Below are positions 18,504 through 27,945 of a stretch of 64,000 nt of DNA, piece after piece (positions within the stretch are counted from its first letter, which is position 1; each line of letters starts with the position of its first letter). The notes under the pieces are model-generated. The model was not told where the DNA came from, made no database searches, and saw nothing but the letters and a program-made list of their open reading frames with translations. The stretch comes from an uncultured Clostridia bacterium (GTDB lineage Bacteria; Bacillota; Clostridia; TANB77; CAG-508): assembly GCA_944388805.1 (NCBI GenBank), contig CALXKE010000005.1, forward strand, positions 1 through 64,000. The letters run 5' to 3'. A program made the translations under genes and the position numbers.

Positions 18504-20390
18504 ATGGAATATAATGCAGGAGAATATGATGTAGCTGTTGTTGGAGCAGGACATGCTGGATGTGAAGCAGCACTTGCAGCAGCAAGATTAGGAATGAAAA
18601 CTTTAATTTTTTCAATTAGCTTGGAAGCCATTGCGAATATGCCATGTAATCCACATATTGGAGGAAGTTCTAAAGGGCACTTAGTAAGAGAAATTGATGC
18701 TTTGGGTGGAGAAATGGGAAAAAATATTGATAAAACCATGATACAAATCAAAATGTTAAATACTTCAAAAGGACCAGCAGTACATTCTTTAAGAGCGCAA
18801 GCTGACAGAAAGAAATATCAAGCTGAAATGAAACATACTTTAGAAAAACAAGAAAACCTAGAAGTCAAACAAGGGGAGATAGTAGATATTATTGTTGATA
18901 ATGGAACAGTAAAAGCTATTAAAACAGATGTAGGTGCGGTTTATCATGTAAAAACAGTTATTTTAGCAACAGGAACATATCTAAAAGGAAAAATCTTTAT
19001 TGGAGAATTTTCAAAAGAAAGTGGGCCTGATGGTGTAGCAGCAGCTAATAAATTATCAGATGTCTTAAAAAACTTAGGAATTCCTTTAGTAAGATTTAAA
19101 ACAGGAACGCCAGCTAGAATCAATAGAAGAAGTATAGATTTTAGTAAAATGGAAATCCAAAGAGGAGATCAAGGAATTGAAGCATTTTCTTTTGAAGATG
19201 AACCAAAAGAATTTGAACAAGTAGATTGTTATTTAACTTATACAAATGAAAAAACACATGAAATTATTAGAAATAATTTACATAGATCACCATTATATGC
19301 TGGAAAAATTGAGGGGACAGGACCTAGATATTGCCCTTCAATAGAAGATAAAGTTGTAAGATTTAGTGATAAACCAAGACATCAAGCATTTGTTGAACCA
19401 GTAGGCTTAGACACAGAAGAAATGTATATACAAGGAATGAGTTCTTCACTTCCAGAAGATGTACAAATTGCTCTTTATAGAACAATACCAGGTTTAGAAC
19501 ATGCAGAATTTACAAGACCAGCTTATGCAATAGAATATGATTGTATAGATCCATCAAACTTAAAATTATCGTTGGAATATAAAGGAATTGATGGACTATT
19601 TATGGCGGGGCAAATCAATGGAACATCAGGATATGAAGAAGCAGCTGCACAAGGGTTAATTGCAGGAATTAATGCTGTACAAAAAATAAAAGGAAAAGAT
19701 CCATTAATATTAGATAGATCACAAGCATATATTGGCGTGTTAATTGATGATATAGCTACAAAAGGAACCAATGAGCCATATAGAATGATGACCTCTAGAG
19801 CAGAATATAGGCTACTTTTGAGACAAGATAATGCTGATTTAAGATTAACAGAAATCGGACATAAAATAGGATTAATATCAGATGAAAGATACCAAAAGTT
19901 TTTGAAGAAAAAAGAAAATATAGAAAAAGAAAAGGAAAGATTACAACATTTGGTAGTAAAACCAACAGATGAAGTAAATAAGTTTCTAGTAGAACAAGGA
20001 ACTTCAGCATTAACAAACGGAACGAAAATGGCAGAATTACTAAAAAGACCAGAATTAACTTATCAAAAATTAGGTGAAATAGATGAAAATAGACCTGAGC
20101 TTTCAAGACAAGAACAAGAAGAAGTGGAAATTCAGATAAAATATGAAGGATATATAAAATTACAAGAAGAGCAAGTAAAAAAATTCAAAAAATTAGAAGA
20201 AAAAATATTACCAGATGATGTAGATTATGAAAAAATCAAAGGAATCAGTTTAGAAGGAAGACAGAAATTAAATAAATTCAAACCACATTCTATTGGACAA
20301 GCATCCAGAATATCAGGCGTTTCACCTGCTGATGTATCTGTACTTTTAATTTATTTGCAACAATTAAAAGAAAAACAAAATAAAAATTAG
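18504..20390 (+). CDS. mnmG: tRNA wobble-uridine modification enzyme MnmG (GidA)
   Basis: This FAD-dependent partner of MnmE has 628 residues, the normal length. The N-terminal dinucleotide-binding motif is [19 protein letters not shown]. The conserved central motifs [11 protein letters not shown] and [12 protein letters not shown] are present, and the C-terminal helical MnmE-binding domain ends in [22 protein letters not shown] precedes the ATG. It stands in the conserved mnmE-mnmG-rsmG-parA-parB order, with a palindromic repeat just behind the stop. Confidence 0.97.
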   Translation: MEYNAGEYDVAVVGAGHAGCEAALAAARLGMKTLIFSISLEAIANMPCNPHIGGSSKGHLVREIDALGGEMGKNIDKTMIQIKMLNTSKGPAVHSLRAQADRKKYQAEMKHTLEKQENLEVKQGEIVDIIVDNGTVKAIKTDVGAVYHVKTVILATGTYLKGKIFIGEFSKESGPDGVAAANKLSDVLKNLGIPLVRFKTGTPARINRRSIDFSKMEIQRGDQGIEAFSFEDEPKEFEQVDCYLTYTNEKTHEIIRNNLHRSPLYAGKIEGTGPRYCPSIEDKVVRFSDKPRHQAFVEPVGLDTEEMYIQGMSSSLPEDVQIALYRTIPGLEHAEFTRPAYAIEYDCIDPSNLKLSLEYKGIDGLFMAGQINGTSGYEEAAAQGLIAGINAVQKIKGKDPLILDRSQAYIGVLIDDIATKGTNEPYRMMTSRAEYRLLLRQDNADLRLTEIGHKIGLISDERYQKFLKKKENIEKEKERLQHLVVKPTDEVNKFLVEQGTSALTNGTKMAELLKRPELTYQKLGEIDENRPELSRQEQEEVEIQIKYEGYIKLQEEQVKKFKKLEEKILPDDVDYEKIKGISLEGRQKLNKFKPHSIGQASRISGVSPADVSVLLIYLQQLKEKQNKN

Positions 20391-20397
20391 TAGCAAA

Positions 20398-20491
20398 GTT
20401 GCCAAAGGGGACGGGCCATTTTGGCAACTTTTATAAAATATTAAAAAATGTAAAAAAGAGGTTGCCAAAATGGCCCGTCCCCTTTGGCAAC
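20398..20491. repeat. REPIN-like inverted repeat, copy 1
   Basis: Arms 20398-20428 and 20461-20491 are inverted copies of a 31-bp word that starts GTTGCCAAAGGGGACGGGCC. Each arm is itself a hairpin (GTTGCCAAA...TTTGGCAAC). Related elements lie at 45576, 51122 and 58159. Two palindromic units in opposite orientation are the build of a REPIN. It lies between mnmG and the ribosome-binding site of rsmG. Confidence 0.85.
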
Positions 20492-20509
20492 TTGAGAAAG
20501 GAAATAAAA

Positions 20510-21232
20510 ATGGATATTCAAGAATTTTCAGATTTGATGATAGAATATGGAAAAGAAATCAATATTGTGTTTACAGAGGAACAGTTGCAGAAATTTTATC
20601 AATATATGAATATGTTAATTGAATGGAATGAAAAAATAAATTTAACTGCAATTGTTGAACCAAAAGAAATTATAATAAAACATTTCATTGATTCTTTGAC
20701 TATTGTTAAATTTATTGAACAAGATAAATTTGTTATTGATATTGGAACTGGGGCAGGCTTTCCAGGAATACCTATAAAAATTGTAAGACAAGATTTAAAT
20801 ATTACATTATTAGATTCATTAAATAAAAGAATAAATTTTTTAAATGAAGTTATAAATAATCTAGGGTTAAAAAATATAACTGCTATACATGCTAGGATTG
20901 AAGAATTTGCAAAAAATAAACAATATAGAGAAACATATGATGTAGCAACTTCAAGGGCAGTAGCTAATTTAACTACTTTATCAGAATATATGTTGCCAAT
21001 GGTTAAAGTAAAAGGAACAGCAATATGTATGAAAGGTGCGGAAATAAAAGAAGAAACTTCGAAAAGTAAAAATTCTATAAAATTATTAGGTGGAAAAATA
21101 AATAAGATAGAAGAATTAACACTTCCAAAAAGCGATTATAAAAGAAATTTAATTATAATAGATAAAATAAGCCAAACGCCTAATAAATACCCCAGAAAGC
21201 CTGGAATTCCTTCAAAAGACCCACTTTATTAA
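20510..21232 (+). CDS. rsmG: 16S rRNA (guanine527-N7)-methyltransferase RsmG
   Basis: RsmG (GidB) methylates G527 of 16S rRNA. The SAM-binding motif is IDIGTGAGFPGIPI, preceded by LIEWNEKINLTAI. I chose the ATG at 20510 (MDIQEFSD, GAGAAAGG upstream), giving 240 residues. A longer frame from 20399 would translate the REPIN arms into MPKGTGHFGN-like peptide and is not real. Loss of RsmG is known to give low-level streptomycin resistance. Confidence 0.95.
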   Translation: MDIQEFSDLMIEYGKEINIVFTEEQLQKFYQYMNMLIEWNEKINLTAIVEPKEIIIKHFIDSLTIVKFIEQDKFVIDIGTGAGFPGIPIKIVRQDLNITLLDSLNKRINFLNEVINNLGLKNITAIHARIEEFAKNKQYRETYDVATSRAVANLTTLSEYMLPMVKVKGTAICMKGAEIKEETSKSKNSIKLLGGKINKIEELTLPKSDYKRNLIIIDKISQTPNKYPRKPGIPSKDPLY

Positions 21233-21279
21233 CAATCAAAAAATAGACGAAAAAAAGTCAAAAAAATTGTGAAATTTTA

Positions 21280-21308
21280 TTGACTTTTTTTTTATATTTA
21301 TATATGAT
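21280..21308 (+). promoter_or_regulatory. parA promoter
   Basis: TTGACT (21280-21285), 17 bases, TATGAT (21303-21308). A TATAAT six bases further could be used instead. Confidence 0.6.
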
Positions 21309-21368
21309 TATAATAGAACACAAACAAACTAAAGAGTAAATGTTAACTAAAAATGGAGGCGAAAGATT

Positions 21369-22157
21369 TTGGGAAAAGTTATATCAGTTGCAAACCAAAA
21401 AGGAGGCGTTGGCAAAACAACGACAACCGTTAATTTAAGCACAATATTAGCAAAAAAAGGAAAGAAAGTTCTATTAATAGATGCTGATCCTCAAGGAAAT
21501 GCGACAAGTGGATTAGGAATTGAAAAAGAAGTGGAGTTTTCTACATATGATATTTTAGTAAATGATACAGAAATAAAGCAAGCACTTCAAAAAACAGTAA
21601 TAAAAAATTTATTATTATGTCCTTCAAACATGAATTTGGCAGGTGCAGAAGTAGAATTAGTATCTATGATGTCAAGAGAGCAAAGATTAAAAGAAAAATT
21701 AGAGGAAGTCAAGGATAGTTTTGACTATATTTTTATAGATTGCCCCCCATCATTGGGATTAATCACTTTAAATGCTTTTACAGCTTCAGACAGTGTATTG
21801 ATTCCTGTACAATGTGAATATTTTGCATTAGAAGGATTAGGACAATTGTTAAATACTGTAAATTTGGTCAAAAAACATTTAAATAAAACAATCATGATAG
21901 AAGGAGCTTTACTAACGATGTATGACATAAGAACGAATTTATCAAATCAAGTTGTAAAAGAAGTAAAAAAATATTTTAATGATAAAGTCTATAAAACAGT
22001 TATACCAAGAAATGTAAGATTGAGTGAAGCACCAAGTTATGGAATGCCAATTACAGAATATGATCCTAGATCAAAAGGGGCAAAAGCATATGTAAAATTT
22101 GCAAAAGAATTTTTAAAAATCAATGAAGAAGAGAAAAAAGCAAAACATATGATGTAA
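21369..22157 (+). CDS. parA: chromosome partitioning ATPase ParA/Soj
   Basis: ParA-type ATPase that with ParB segregates the origin region and modulates DnaA. It has 262 residues. The deviant Walker A is KGGVGKTTTTVN at residue 11, and IDADPQGNATSG and IFIDCPPSLG are the Walker A' and B motifs. The start is TTG, supported by GGAGG eight bases before it and by the family start. It forms an operon with parB. Confidence 0.96.
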   Translation: MGKVISVANQKGGVGKTTTTVNLSTILAKKGKKVLLIDADPQGNATSGLGIEKEVEFSTYDILVNDTEIKQALQKTVIKNLLLCPSNMNLAGAEVELVSMMSREQRLKEKLEEVKDSFDYIFIDCPPSLGLITLNAFTASDSVLIPVQCEYFALEGLGQLLNTVNLVKKHLNKTIMIEGALLTMYDIRTNLSNQVVKEVKKYFNDKVYKTVIPRNVRLSEAPSYGMPITEYDPRSKGAKAYVKFAKEFLKINEEEKKAKHMM

Positions 22158-22264
22158 AAATCAGCAAAAACAGTAAATATAAAGATAAATTTAAAGTTAG
22201 TAGTAAAAATGAAATATAGAAAGTAGAAAAATATAGAAAAAGAAAAACAAGGGAGGAGATATAT

Positions 22265-23104
22265 ATGGCAAAAATGTCAGGCTTAGGAAAAGGACTAGAT
22301 GCGTTATTTGGACCTGCACCAGAAGAAGAGCAAATGCAAGAAAATGATATATTGAAAAATTTAAAAGTAACAGAAGTGGAGCCTAATAGAGATCAACCAA
22401 GAAAAAATTTCGATCAAGAATCTTTGGAGGAATTGGCAGAATCTATAAAAGAATATGGATTAATACAACCAATTGTTGTAACGAAAAAGGATGGATACTA
22501 TGGAATTGTTGCAGGAGAAAGAAGATGGAGAGCTTCTAAAATAGCAGGATTAACAGAAATTCCTGCAATTATAAGAGAAGATGATGAAAGAATTAATTCT
22601 GAAATCTCATTAATAGAAAATATGCAAAGAGAGGATTTGAATCCTTATGAAAAAGCATTAGGTGTTAGAACTTTAATTGATAACTATGGATTATCACAAG
22701 AAGAAGTAGCAAAAAAATTAGGAAAAGGAAGAAGCACTATTGCAAACATAGTTAGAATCTTAAATCTAGAGCCTCGAGTATTAGAAATGGCAAAAGAGGG
22801 AAAACTAACAGAAGGACATTGTAAGGCACTGCTTGCGATTACAGACCCAGAAAAACAATATAAAACAGCTGTACAAATGCTAGAAAGAGGAGCAACGGTT
22901 AGACAAGTTGAGAAAAAAGCCAGAGTAAAAGAAACAAAAGAGGAATCAGATAGAAATCATATATTATACAAAAGTATAGAAGATAATTTTCAAAGTTTCT
23001 TTGGATCTAAAGTAAGGTTAGATGCAGGAAAAAGAAGGGGAAAAATCATTATAGAATATACTTCTAATGATGATTTAGAAAGAATATTAAATCTAATAAA
23101 ATAA
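22265..23104 (+). CDS. parB: chromosome partitioning protein ParB/Spo0J
   Basis: ParB binds parS sites, hydrolyses CTP and spreads along DNA. It has 279 residues. The N-terminal ParA-stimulating peptide is MAKMSGLGKGLDALFG. The CTP-binding motif GERRWRAS is near residue 83 and the ENMQREDLNPYE box follows. The helix-turn-helix covers SQEEVAKKLGKGRSTIANIVRIL. The C-terminal dimerisation domain is present. GGGAGGAG precedes the ATG. No good parS (TGTTTCACGTGAAACA) was found in the window, only half-sites. Confidence 0.96.
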   Translation: MAKMSGLGKGLDALFGPAPEEEQMQENDILKNLKVTEVEPNRDQPRKNFDQESLEELAESIKEYGLIQPIVVTKKDGYYGIVAGERRWRASKIAGLTEIPAIIREDDERINSEISLIENMQREDLNPYEKALGVRTLIDNYGLSQEEVAKKLGKGRSTIANIVRILNLEPRVLEMAKEGKLTEGHCKALLAITDPEKQYKTAVQMLERGATVRQVEKKARVKETKEESDRNHILYKSIEDNFQSFFGSKVRLDAGKRRGKIIIEYTSNDDLERILNLIK

Positions 23105-23118
23105 AAGAAGGTGATTAA

Positions 23119-23640
23119 ATGGGGACAATATTAGAATTTTTGAAGACAGATACTTTTCTAATAATAAATAGTATTATATTATGTATTCTTTTTATAGGTT
23201 TTATTGTTATGTTAACCAAACTTCACTCTATTAATAAAAAATATAAAACTTTTTTAAAAAAATTAGGGAATGGAGAAAATATAGAAGAAGATTTAGAAAA
23301 TTATATGTATAGAGTGGAAAGAGTTGAAAAACAAAATGCAGAAATTAAAAATCTAATAGACGTAATAGAGGCTAATATGGATAATTGTATTCAAAAAATA
23401 GGAATTGTTAGATACAATGCATTTAAAGATACAGGAAGTGATTTAAGCTTTGCACTGGCTATGTTAGATGAAAAGAATAATGGAGTGGTTTTAAATGGTA
23501 TTTATTCTAGGGAAATGTCTAATATATATGCAAAACCTGTAGAAAATGGAAAATCAAAATATACGATTTCAGAGGAAGAGCAAGAGGCTATACAAAAGGC
23601 AATAGAAAATAAAAATGTATACAAGGTAAAAGAACAATAA
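23119..23640 (+). CDS. DUF4446 family membrane-anchored protein
   Basis: 173 residues with one N-terminal membrane helix (about residues 13-33), a charged coiled-coil segment (about 40-95) and a compact C-terminal domain. The core GIVRYNAFKDTGSDLSFALAMLD is typical of DUF4446, a family found directly behind parB in many Clostridia. Function is unknown. GAAGGTGATTAA precedes the ATG, 14 bp behind parB, so it is co-transcribed. Confidence 0.85.
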   Translation: MGTILEFLKTDTFLIINSIILCILFIGFIVMLTKLHSINKKYKTFLKKLGNGENIEEDLENYMYRVERVEKQNAEIKNLIDVIEANMDNCIQKIGIVRYNAFKDTGSDLSFALAMLDEKNNGVVLNGIYSREMSNIYAKPVENGKSKYTISEEEQEAIQKAIENKNVYKVKEQ

Positions 23641-23680
23641 CTGGAATATTTGGAAATATAAAAAAATCATAAAAATCCTA

Positions 23681-23709
23681 TTGACAAATGTCTTTAAAAA
23701 TGCTAAGAT
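23681..23709 (+). promoter_or_regulatory. tRNA-Ser promoter
   Basis: TTGACA (23681-23686), 17 bases, TAAGAT (23704-23709), about 30 bases before the tRNA gene. Confidence 0.75.
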
Positions 23710-23741
23710 AAATACTGTCGCTGGACATTTGTCTTCGATAT

Positions 23742-23833
<92 letters not shown>

Positions 23834-23844
23834 ATAATATAGGA

Positions 23845-23873
23845 GTTAGATACACTAAAAATATCTAACTTTT
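23845..23873 (+). terminator. terminator after tRNA-Ser(TGA)
   Basis: GTTAGATA and TATCTAAC form an 8-bp stem around CACTAAAAA, followed by TTTTATT. Confidence 0.65.
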
Positions 23874-23874
23874 A

Positions 23875-23943
23875 TTGTTAGAGACAACAATGTTCTAAGG
23901 TATCTGATTGCAATTTTAAATTGTTAGTTGGGTCAGGTTCCTA
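23875..23943 (+). repeat. second palindromic repeat family, degenerate copy
   Basis: This 70-bp stretch is a diverged inverted copy of 48647-48717. It keeps GACAACAA.GTTCT, CTGATTGCAAT and GGGTCAGGTTC. Its hairpin is eroded. It lies between the two tRNA-Ser genes. Confidence 0.65.
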
Positions 23944-23962
23944 TTTATAAATAATTATATTT

Positions 23963-24052
23963 GGAGAAATACCCAAGTGGTGAAGGGGACAGTTTGCTAA
24001 ACTGTTAGGTCTCGTAAGGGGCGCGAGGGTTCGAACCCCTCTTTCTCCGCCA
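23963..24052 (+). tRNA. tRNA-Ser (anticodon GCT)
   Basis: This is a 90-base class II tRNA. The acceptor stem is GGAGAAA/TTTCTCC, the anticodon loop is TTGCTAA with GCT, the variable arm is long, the T loop is GGTTCGAACCC, and CCA is encoded. It reads AGC and AGT serine codons. Confidence 0.96.
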
Positions 24053-24054
24053 AA

Positions 24055-24098
24055 GGATGATATAAAGTAAAAAAAATACTTTATATCATTTTTTTATT
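24055..24098 (+). terminator. terminator after tRNA-Ser(GCT)
   Basis: TGATATAAAGTA and TACTTTATATCA form a 12-bp stem around an A-rich loop, followed by TTTTTTT. Confidence 0.8.
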
Positions 24099-24126
24099 CA
24101 AATAAAATTAAAAAAACATGATTTCG

Positions 24127-24155
24127 TTGTCAAAAAATATATAGTTTGTTATAAT
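24127..24155 (+). promoter_or_regulatory. promoter of the glycosyltransferase gene
   Basis: TTGTCA (24127-24132), 17 bases, TATAAT (24150-24155). The transcript would start at about 24162, which argues against translation from the first ATG at 24163. Confidence 0.65.
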
Positions 24156-24219
24156 AAAATGGATGAAAAAATTAAAGAGCCTAAAAATATACTTTGACAA
24201 GGAGAAAAAGAATATAATA

Positions 24220-25707
24220 ATGAAAACAATTATAAACTCATTAAATATATTTTTTAAAAAAAGAGATAATTTAATTGTATTTTTTATAATTTTATTTTCA
24301 ATTATAGGTGTATCCCTAAATGTTTTCATAATTTCTTCAGATGAATTATGGAATTTTCAAAATGTATACAAATTATATAATGGATTTGAATTATATAAAG
24401 ATGCAAATGTGATATGCACGCCATTATTTTTTTACATAGGGAATTTTATTTTACATTTATTAGGTCCTAATTTTTTTAGTTTTAGAATTTATAATATAAT
24501 AATAGACACAATACTATTTTTTAGTACATATGTATTATGCAAAAAATTAAAAATCCCTAAAACCATATCCTTGATTATTGTTTTTATTTTAATGCTTGTA
24601 AAGCGCTATGCATTGGTTTTATGTATGGCAAATTATAATATGTTAGCACTTACCTTTTTTGTAATAGGTCTATTATGTATATTAAAAGAGAATTTAACGA
24701 AAAAAGATTTAATTTTTCAGGGAATAATAGTATTTCTAATAGCATTTACTAAACAAAATATGGGGGTATATTATTTTTTAGCAATTTTAGTAATCATTTT
24801 TTTAGAAAATACAACAGTAAAGAAAAAATGCATAAATGTTTGTATGATATTGATTCCACTTCTTTTATTAGGGATAGGAAGTATTGCTTATTTTCAATAT
24901 GCAGGAATTTTAAATGGCTTTATAGATTATGCCATATTAGGAATAGGAGAATTTGGACAAAAGAATATATCTTTAAATATAGCGTTTATAATTATTTGGA
25001 TATCTATAATTTTATTAAATGTTTTGATATTTAAACAGATGAAAAAAAATGCATTACTAACTGAAAAAAAATATAAGATATTAAAAAGAGTAATTATAAT
25101 TTCTATTTTTTTGACATTTTCTATATTTCCAATTATGAATTTTGCACATTTTATGATAGGAATGTATTTAGCATGGATTGTACTATTTTATATAATAAAT
25201 TTTATTTGCTTAGATATTTTTAGGAGAAAATATTTAAAAATAGCAAAATATGGATTAATTATATTGGTTTGTATTGCAATTGCATTTTCTTTTTTAAACT
25301 ATCTTAACTGGCAAGAAAATAGTATAAAAACTTATAATTCACCATATTATGGGGGGTTACTAGATACTAATACTAATGATAAAATTAAAAATATATCAGA
25401 ATATATACAAAAATCAGATAAAAAAATAATTATTTTATCACATGATGCAAGTCTATATATGGTATATTTAAAAGAAAGCAATGGAAAAATGGACTTGCCA
25501 TTTAAAGGAAATTTGGGAATGAAAGGTGAAGAAGGATTAATAGAAGAATTAAGTCAAATGCAAGGGGTAGAAGTTTTTATAAAAAAAGAAGAAGATGATA
25601 TGAATTGGCAAGAATCAAAATTGGTAAGGAATTTTATTATACAAAATTATGAATGTATAGGAGAAATAGAGGATTTTATGATTTATGCGTTAGAAAATAA
25701 AAATTAA
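24220..25707 (+). CDS. GT-C fold membrane glycosyltransferase (GT39/PMT-like)
   Basis: Polytopic membrane protein of 495 residues (from the ATG at 24220) with about ten hydrophobic helices and a C-terminal outer domain. After the first helix comes SSDELWNFQ, matching the acidic first-loop motif that GT39/ArnT-type enzymes use to bind polyprenyl-phosphate sugars. It probably moves a sugar from a lipid carrier to an envelope acceptor, which I cannot name. The ATG at 24163 coincides with the predicted transcript start. AAGGAG lies 15 bases before 24220, which is long, so the start is not settled. It is a single-gene unit with its own promoter and terminator. Confidence 0.7.
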   Translation: MKTIINSLNIFFKKRDNLIVFFIILFSIIGVSLNVFIISSDELWNFQNVYKLYNGFELYKDANVICTPLFFYIGNFILHLLGPNFFSFRIYNIIIDTILFFSTYVLCKKLKIPKTISLIIVFILMLVKRYALVLCMANYNMLALTFFVIGLLCILKENLTKKDLIFQGIIVFLIAFTKQNMGVYYFLAILVIIFLENTTVKKKCINVCMILIPLLLLGIGSIAYFQYAGILNGFIDYAILGIGEFGQKNISLNIAFIIIWISIILLNVLIFKQMKKNALLTEKKYKILKRVIIISIFLTFSIFPIMNFAHFMIGMYLAWIVLFYIINFICLDIFRRKYLKIAKYGLIILVCIAIAFSFLNYLNWQENSIKTYNSPYYGGLLDTNTNDKIKNISEYIQKSDKKIIILSHDASLYMVYLKESNGKMDLPFKGNLGMKGEEGLIEELSQMQGVEVFIKKEEDDMNWQESKLVRNFIIQNYECIGEIEDFMIYALENKN

Positions 25708-25740
25708 TATGATAAATAATATAATCGGAGTTAAAGTATA

Positions 25741-25775
25741 AAATAGTTCAAATTTATTAATCTTGAACTATTTTA
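25741..25775 (+). terminator. terminator of the glycosyltransferase gene
   Basis: AAATAGTTCAA and TTGAACTATTT form an 11-bp stem followed by TATTTATT. Confidence 0.75.
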
Positions 25776-25835
25776 TTTATTATAGGTAAATTAATGAGAA
25801 TTATATCACAATCTTTCGAATTATGTAGTCAAGAG

Positions 25836-25864
25836 TTGAAAAAAATAAATTTTTACTATATAAT
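25836..25864 (+). promoter_or_regulatory. promoter of the T4SS pilin operon
   Basis: TTGAAA (25836-25841), 17 bases, TATAAT (25859-25864). It serves the first pilin gene and probably all four. Confidence 0.75.
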
Positions 25865-25896
25865 ATAAGTAAGAGAGTCTTAAGAAGGTGATATGT

Positions 25897-26322
25897 ATGA
25901 AAATAGATAAAATTTTTGCAATTATATATATAGTACTAATGCTTTTTGTTGTTATGAATAATAAAGTCTATGCATATGAAGATTTGGAAAATGAAGAACT
26001 TAAAGTAGCGATATCATCAATTGATGATACAGTTAAAAGTGCTCGAAATTTTATTTCTGATGCTGATACGACAGGAACAGTAAATGAATCAGATGTAAAA
26101 GAATATGTAGGGTACATATATAATATCTTATTAGCATGTGGTCTAGTGATAGCGGTTGCTGTAGGCGTATTCCTAGGAATAAAATTTATGATGGATTCTG
26201 CAGAGGAACAAGCAGAAGTAAAGGAAATGCTTATTCCATATGTTGTTGGGTGTGTAATAATATTTGGAGCTTTTGGAATTTGGAAAATAGTAATGATGGT
26301 TATGGAAGGATTTAATTCATAA
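25897..26322 (+). CDS. T4SS pilin-like protein 1
   Basis: 141 residues from the ATG at 25897, chosen because AAGAAGGTG precedes it. A signal peptide ends at about VYAYE (residue 26). A soluble acidic segment follows, then two membrane helices around residues 75-97 and 112-135. The helix pair with a short charged turn (KFMMDSAEEQAEVKEML) is the VirB2/TrbC-like T4SS pilin layout, close to the T4SS_pilin family. It is the most diverged of four tandem paralogues. It would be exported and could polymerise into a surface fibre or form part of the channel. Confidence 0.7.
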   Translation: MKIDKIFAIIYIVLMLFVVMNNKVYAYEDLENEELKVAISSIDDTVKSARNFISDADTTGTVNESDVKEYVGYIYNILLACGLVIAVAVGVFLGIKFMMDSAEEQAEVKEMLIPYVVGCVIIFGAFGIWKIVMMVMEGFNS

Positions 26323-26353
26323 AGTAATTAAATCATAAAGGAGGGAGAAATCT

Positions 26354-26767
26354 ATGAAAAAAGTAAAACAAATTTATAAAGTAGTTATAATTTTTTTTAT
26401 AATGATATTGTCCTTAGGGTACAATATTTCATTTGCTGCTCAAGACTCATCATCAGATGATGTAGAAGAAGCAACAGGTTTTTCTCAAGGTTCATGGATA
26501 TCTCCCGATTATTATGATCCTGGTGAATTAAATGATGGAGGAGAAATAATTAATATAGGAAATGAAATTATAGGGATATTAAGATTTGTAGGAAGTTTTG
26601 CTTCTGTTATTTTTATTGTTGTAATAGGAATTAAGTATATGATGGGAAGTGTAGAAGAAAAAGCAGAATACAAAAAAACTATGTGGCCTTATTTTGTAGG
26701 AGCATTATTAGTATTTGGTATTACAACATTTTTATCAATTATAGAAGCTATTGCTAAAGAGATTTAA
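26354..26767 (+). CDS. T4SS pilin-like protein 2
   Basis: 137 residues. Signal peptide to about SFAAQ (residue 29), a linker of about 45 residues rich in Asp, Ser and Gly, then the two-helix pilin core with KYMMGSVEEKAEYKKTMWPY between the helices. It shares that turn with pilins 3 and 4. GGAGGGAGAAATCT precedes the ATG. The long linker distinguishes it from its paralogues and might display a surface domain. Confidence 0.7.
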   Translation: MKKVKQIYKVVIIFFIMILSLGYNISFAAQDSSSDDVEEATGFSQGSWISPDYYDPGELNDGGEIINIGNEIIGILRFVGSFASVIFIVVIGIKYMMGSVEEKAEYKKTMWPYFVGALLVFGITTFLSIIEAIAKEI

Positions 26768-26873
26768 GACAACTAACTATGAAAAGTTAATAGAGAAATA
26801 TCGTTTTTCAGATAAAAAATAAAGAAAGGAGTGTATGGTTATTTAATTATAAATATATCATACAAGGAAGTAT

Positions 26874-27227
26874 ATGAATAAAAAATATATAAAAATTATG
26901 TTTTCAGTATTGCTTATTTTAATATTATTAAGTATAATACATAATAATGTATATGCGGCTTATTCTATATCAGATCTTCCAGGAAAAGAATTCACAAATC
27001 AAGAAGCAATAGATGTGGGAAATAAAACTGTAACTATAGTAACAACAATTGGAAGTGTACTTTCAGTTATTGTTCTAATTGTTCTTGGGTTAAAATATAT
27101 GCTGGGAAGTATAGAAGAAAAAGCTATATATAAAAAAACATTGATGCCATATATCATAGGTGCAGGTTTGGTTTTTGGAGCAAATGTTATAGCAGGTGTG
27201 TTCTATTCAGTTATAACAAATTTATAA
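26874..27227 (+). CDS. T4SS pilin-like protein 3
   Basis: 117 residues. Signal peptide to about VYAAYS (residue 29), a short linker with the LPGKEFTNQEA segment, then two helices separated by KYMLGSIEEKAIYKKTLMPY. GGAAGTAT lies just before the ATG. It is 100 bp behind pilin 2 with no terminator between, so co-transcription is likely. Confidence 0.7.
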   Translation: MNKKYIKIMFSVLLILILLSIIHNNVYAAYSISDLPGKEFTNQEAIDVGNKTVTIVTTIGSVLSVIVLIVLGLKYMLGSIEEKAIYKKTLMPYIIGAGLVFGANVIAGVFYSVITNL

Positions 27228-27355
27228 AAAAGTAAAAATGCCAAATAACTTGCAAAGGAATATAAAAATGTGATATAATATTATTAGAGTTATTAACATT
27301 TCTTATGACATATAAGAATTTTAAAAATAAATATTAAAGTATGGAGGGGAAGAGA

Positions 27356-27727
27356 ATGAAAAGTATTTATAAGATTATATCAATAATGCTAATAGCAATT
27401 ATAGTAATATCTTTAGGAACAACAGTTTTTGCAGTAGTAACTGGAGTAAGTGATCCTTCTACGTTAACTGGACAATCTGTAGAGGGAACTTCTAAAATAA
27501 CAAGTATTGGTAACCAAATTATAACAATATTAACACTTGTTGGTACTATCGCATCTGTAATTGTATTAATTGTATTAGGTATTAAATACATGATGGGAAG
27601 TGCAGAAGAAAAAGCAGAATACAAGAAAACAATGATGCCATATATTATAGGTGCAGCTTTAGTATTTGCAGCATCTGCATTAGCTGGTATGTTATATGCA
27701 TTCTTATCAAATATGCAAGCTTCTTAA
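27356..27727 (+). CDS. T4SS pilin-like protein 4
   Basis: 123 residues from the ATG at 27356, with GGAGGGGAAGAGA before it; an ATG five codons upstream overlaps that site. Signal peptide to about TVFAVV, then a short linker and two helices separated by KYMMGSAEEKAEYKKTMMPY. This is the cleanest member of the family and the most likely major subunit. A strong terminator follows, so it closes the pilin transcription unit. Confidence 0.72.
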   Translation: MKSIYKIISIMLIAIIVISLGTTVFAVVTGVSDPSTLTGQSVEGTSKITSIGNQIITILTLVGTIASVIVLIVLGIKYMMGSAEEKAEYKKTMMPYIIGAALVFAASALAGMLYAFLSNMQAS

Positions 27728-27731
27728 AGAA

Positions 27732-27785
27732 AAAAAGGTTGGGAAGAAAGTTTCAAGATTTTATTCCCAATCTTTTTTTTTGTGA
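27732..27785 (+). terminator. terminator of the pilin operon
   Basis: AGGTTGGGAA and TTCCCAATCT form a 10-bp stem (one G-U pair) followed by nine T. Confidence 0.8.
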
Positions 27786-27866
27786 AGAATATTTCAGTTA
27801 AAAGGTCAATATCATTATTGAAAACTTACAATATTATTACAAATACATTACAAATTAAAAAAGTTC

Positions 27867-27905
27867 GTAGAAATAGTTACATATTTCTACTTTTTTTGTT
27901 ATAAT
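27867..27905 (+). terminator. second terminator, overlapping the prgI promoter
   Basis: GTAGAAATA (27867-27875) and TATTTCTAC (27882-27890) are followed by seven T. A TATAAT at 27900-27905 directly behind suggests that the machinery genes start a new transcript, separating them from the pilins. Confidence 0.6.
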
Positions 27906-27945
27906 AATATATAAGTATAATTATTTTTTTTAGAGAGGTAAAAAT

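Noticed and set aside
20399..20509. Extended start of rsmG through repeat DNA
   Set aside because: It translates both REPIN arms. The same false MPKWHVPFGN-type start arises before the activase gene (45605) and rlmH (51152).
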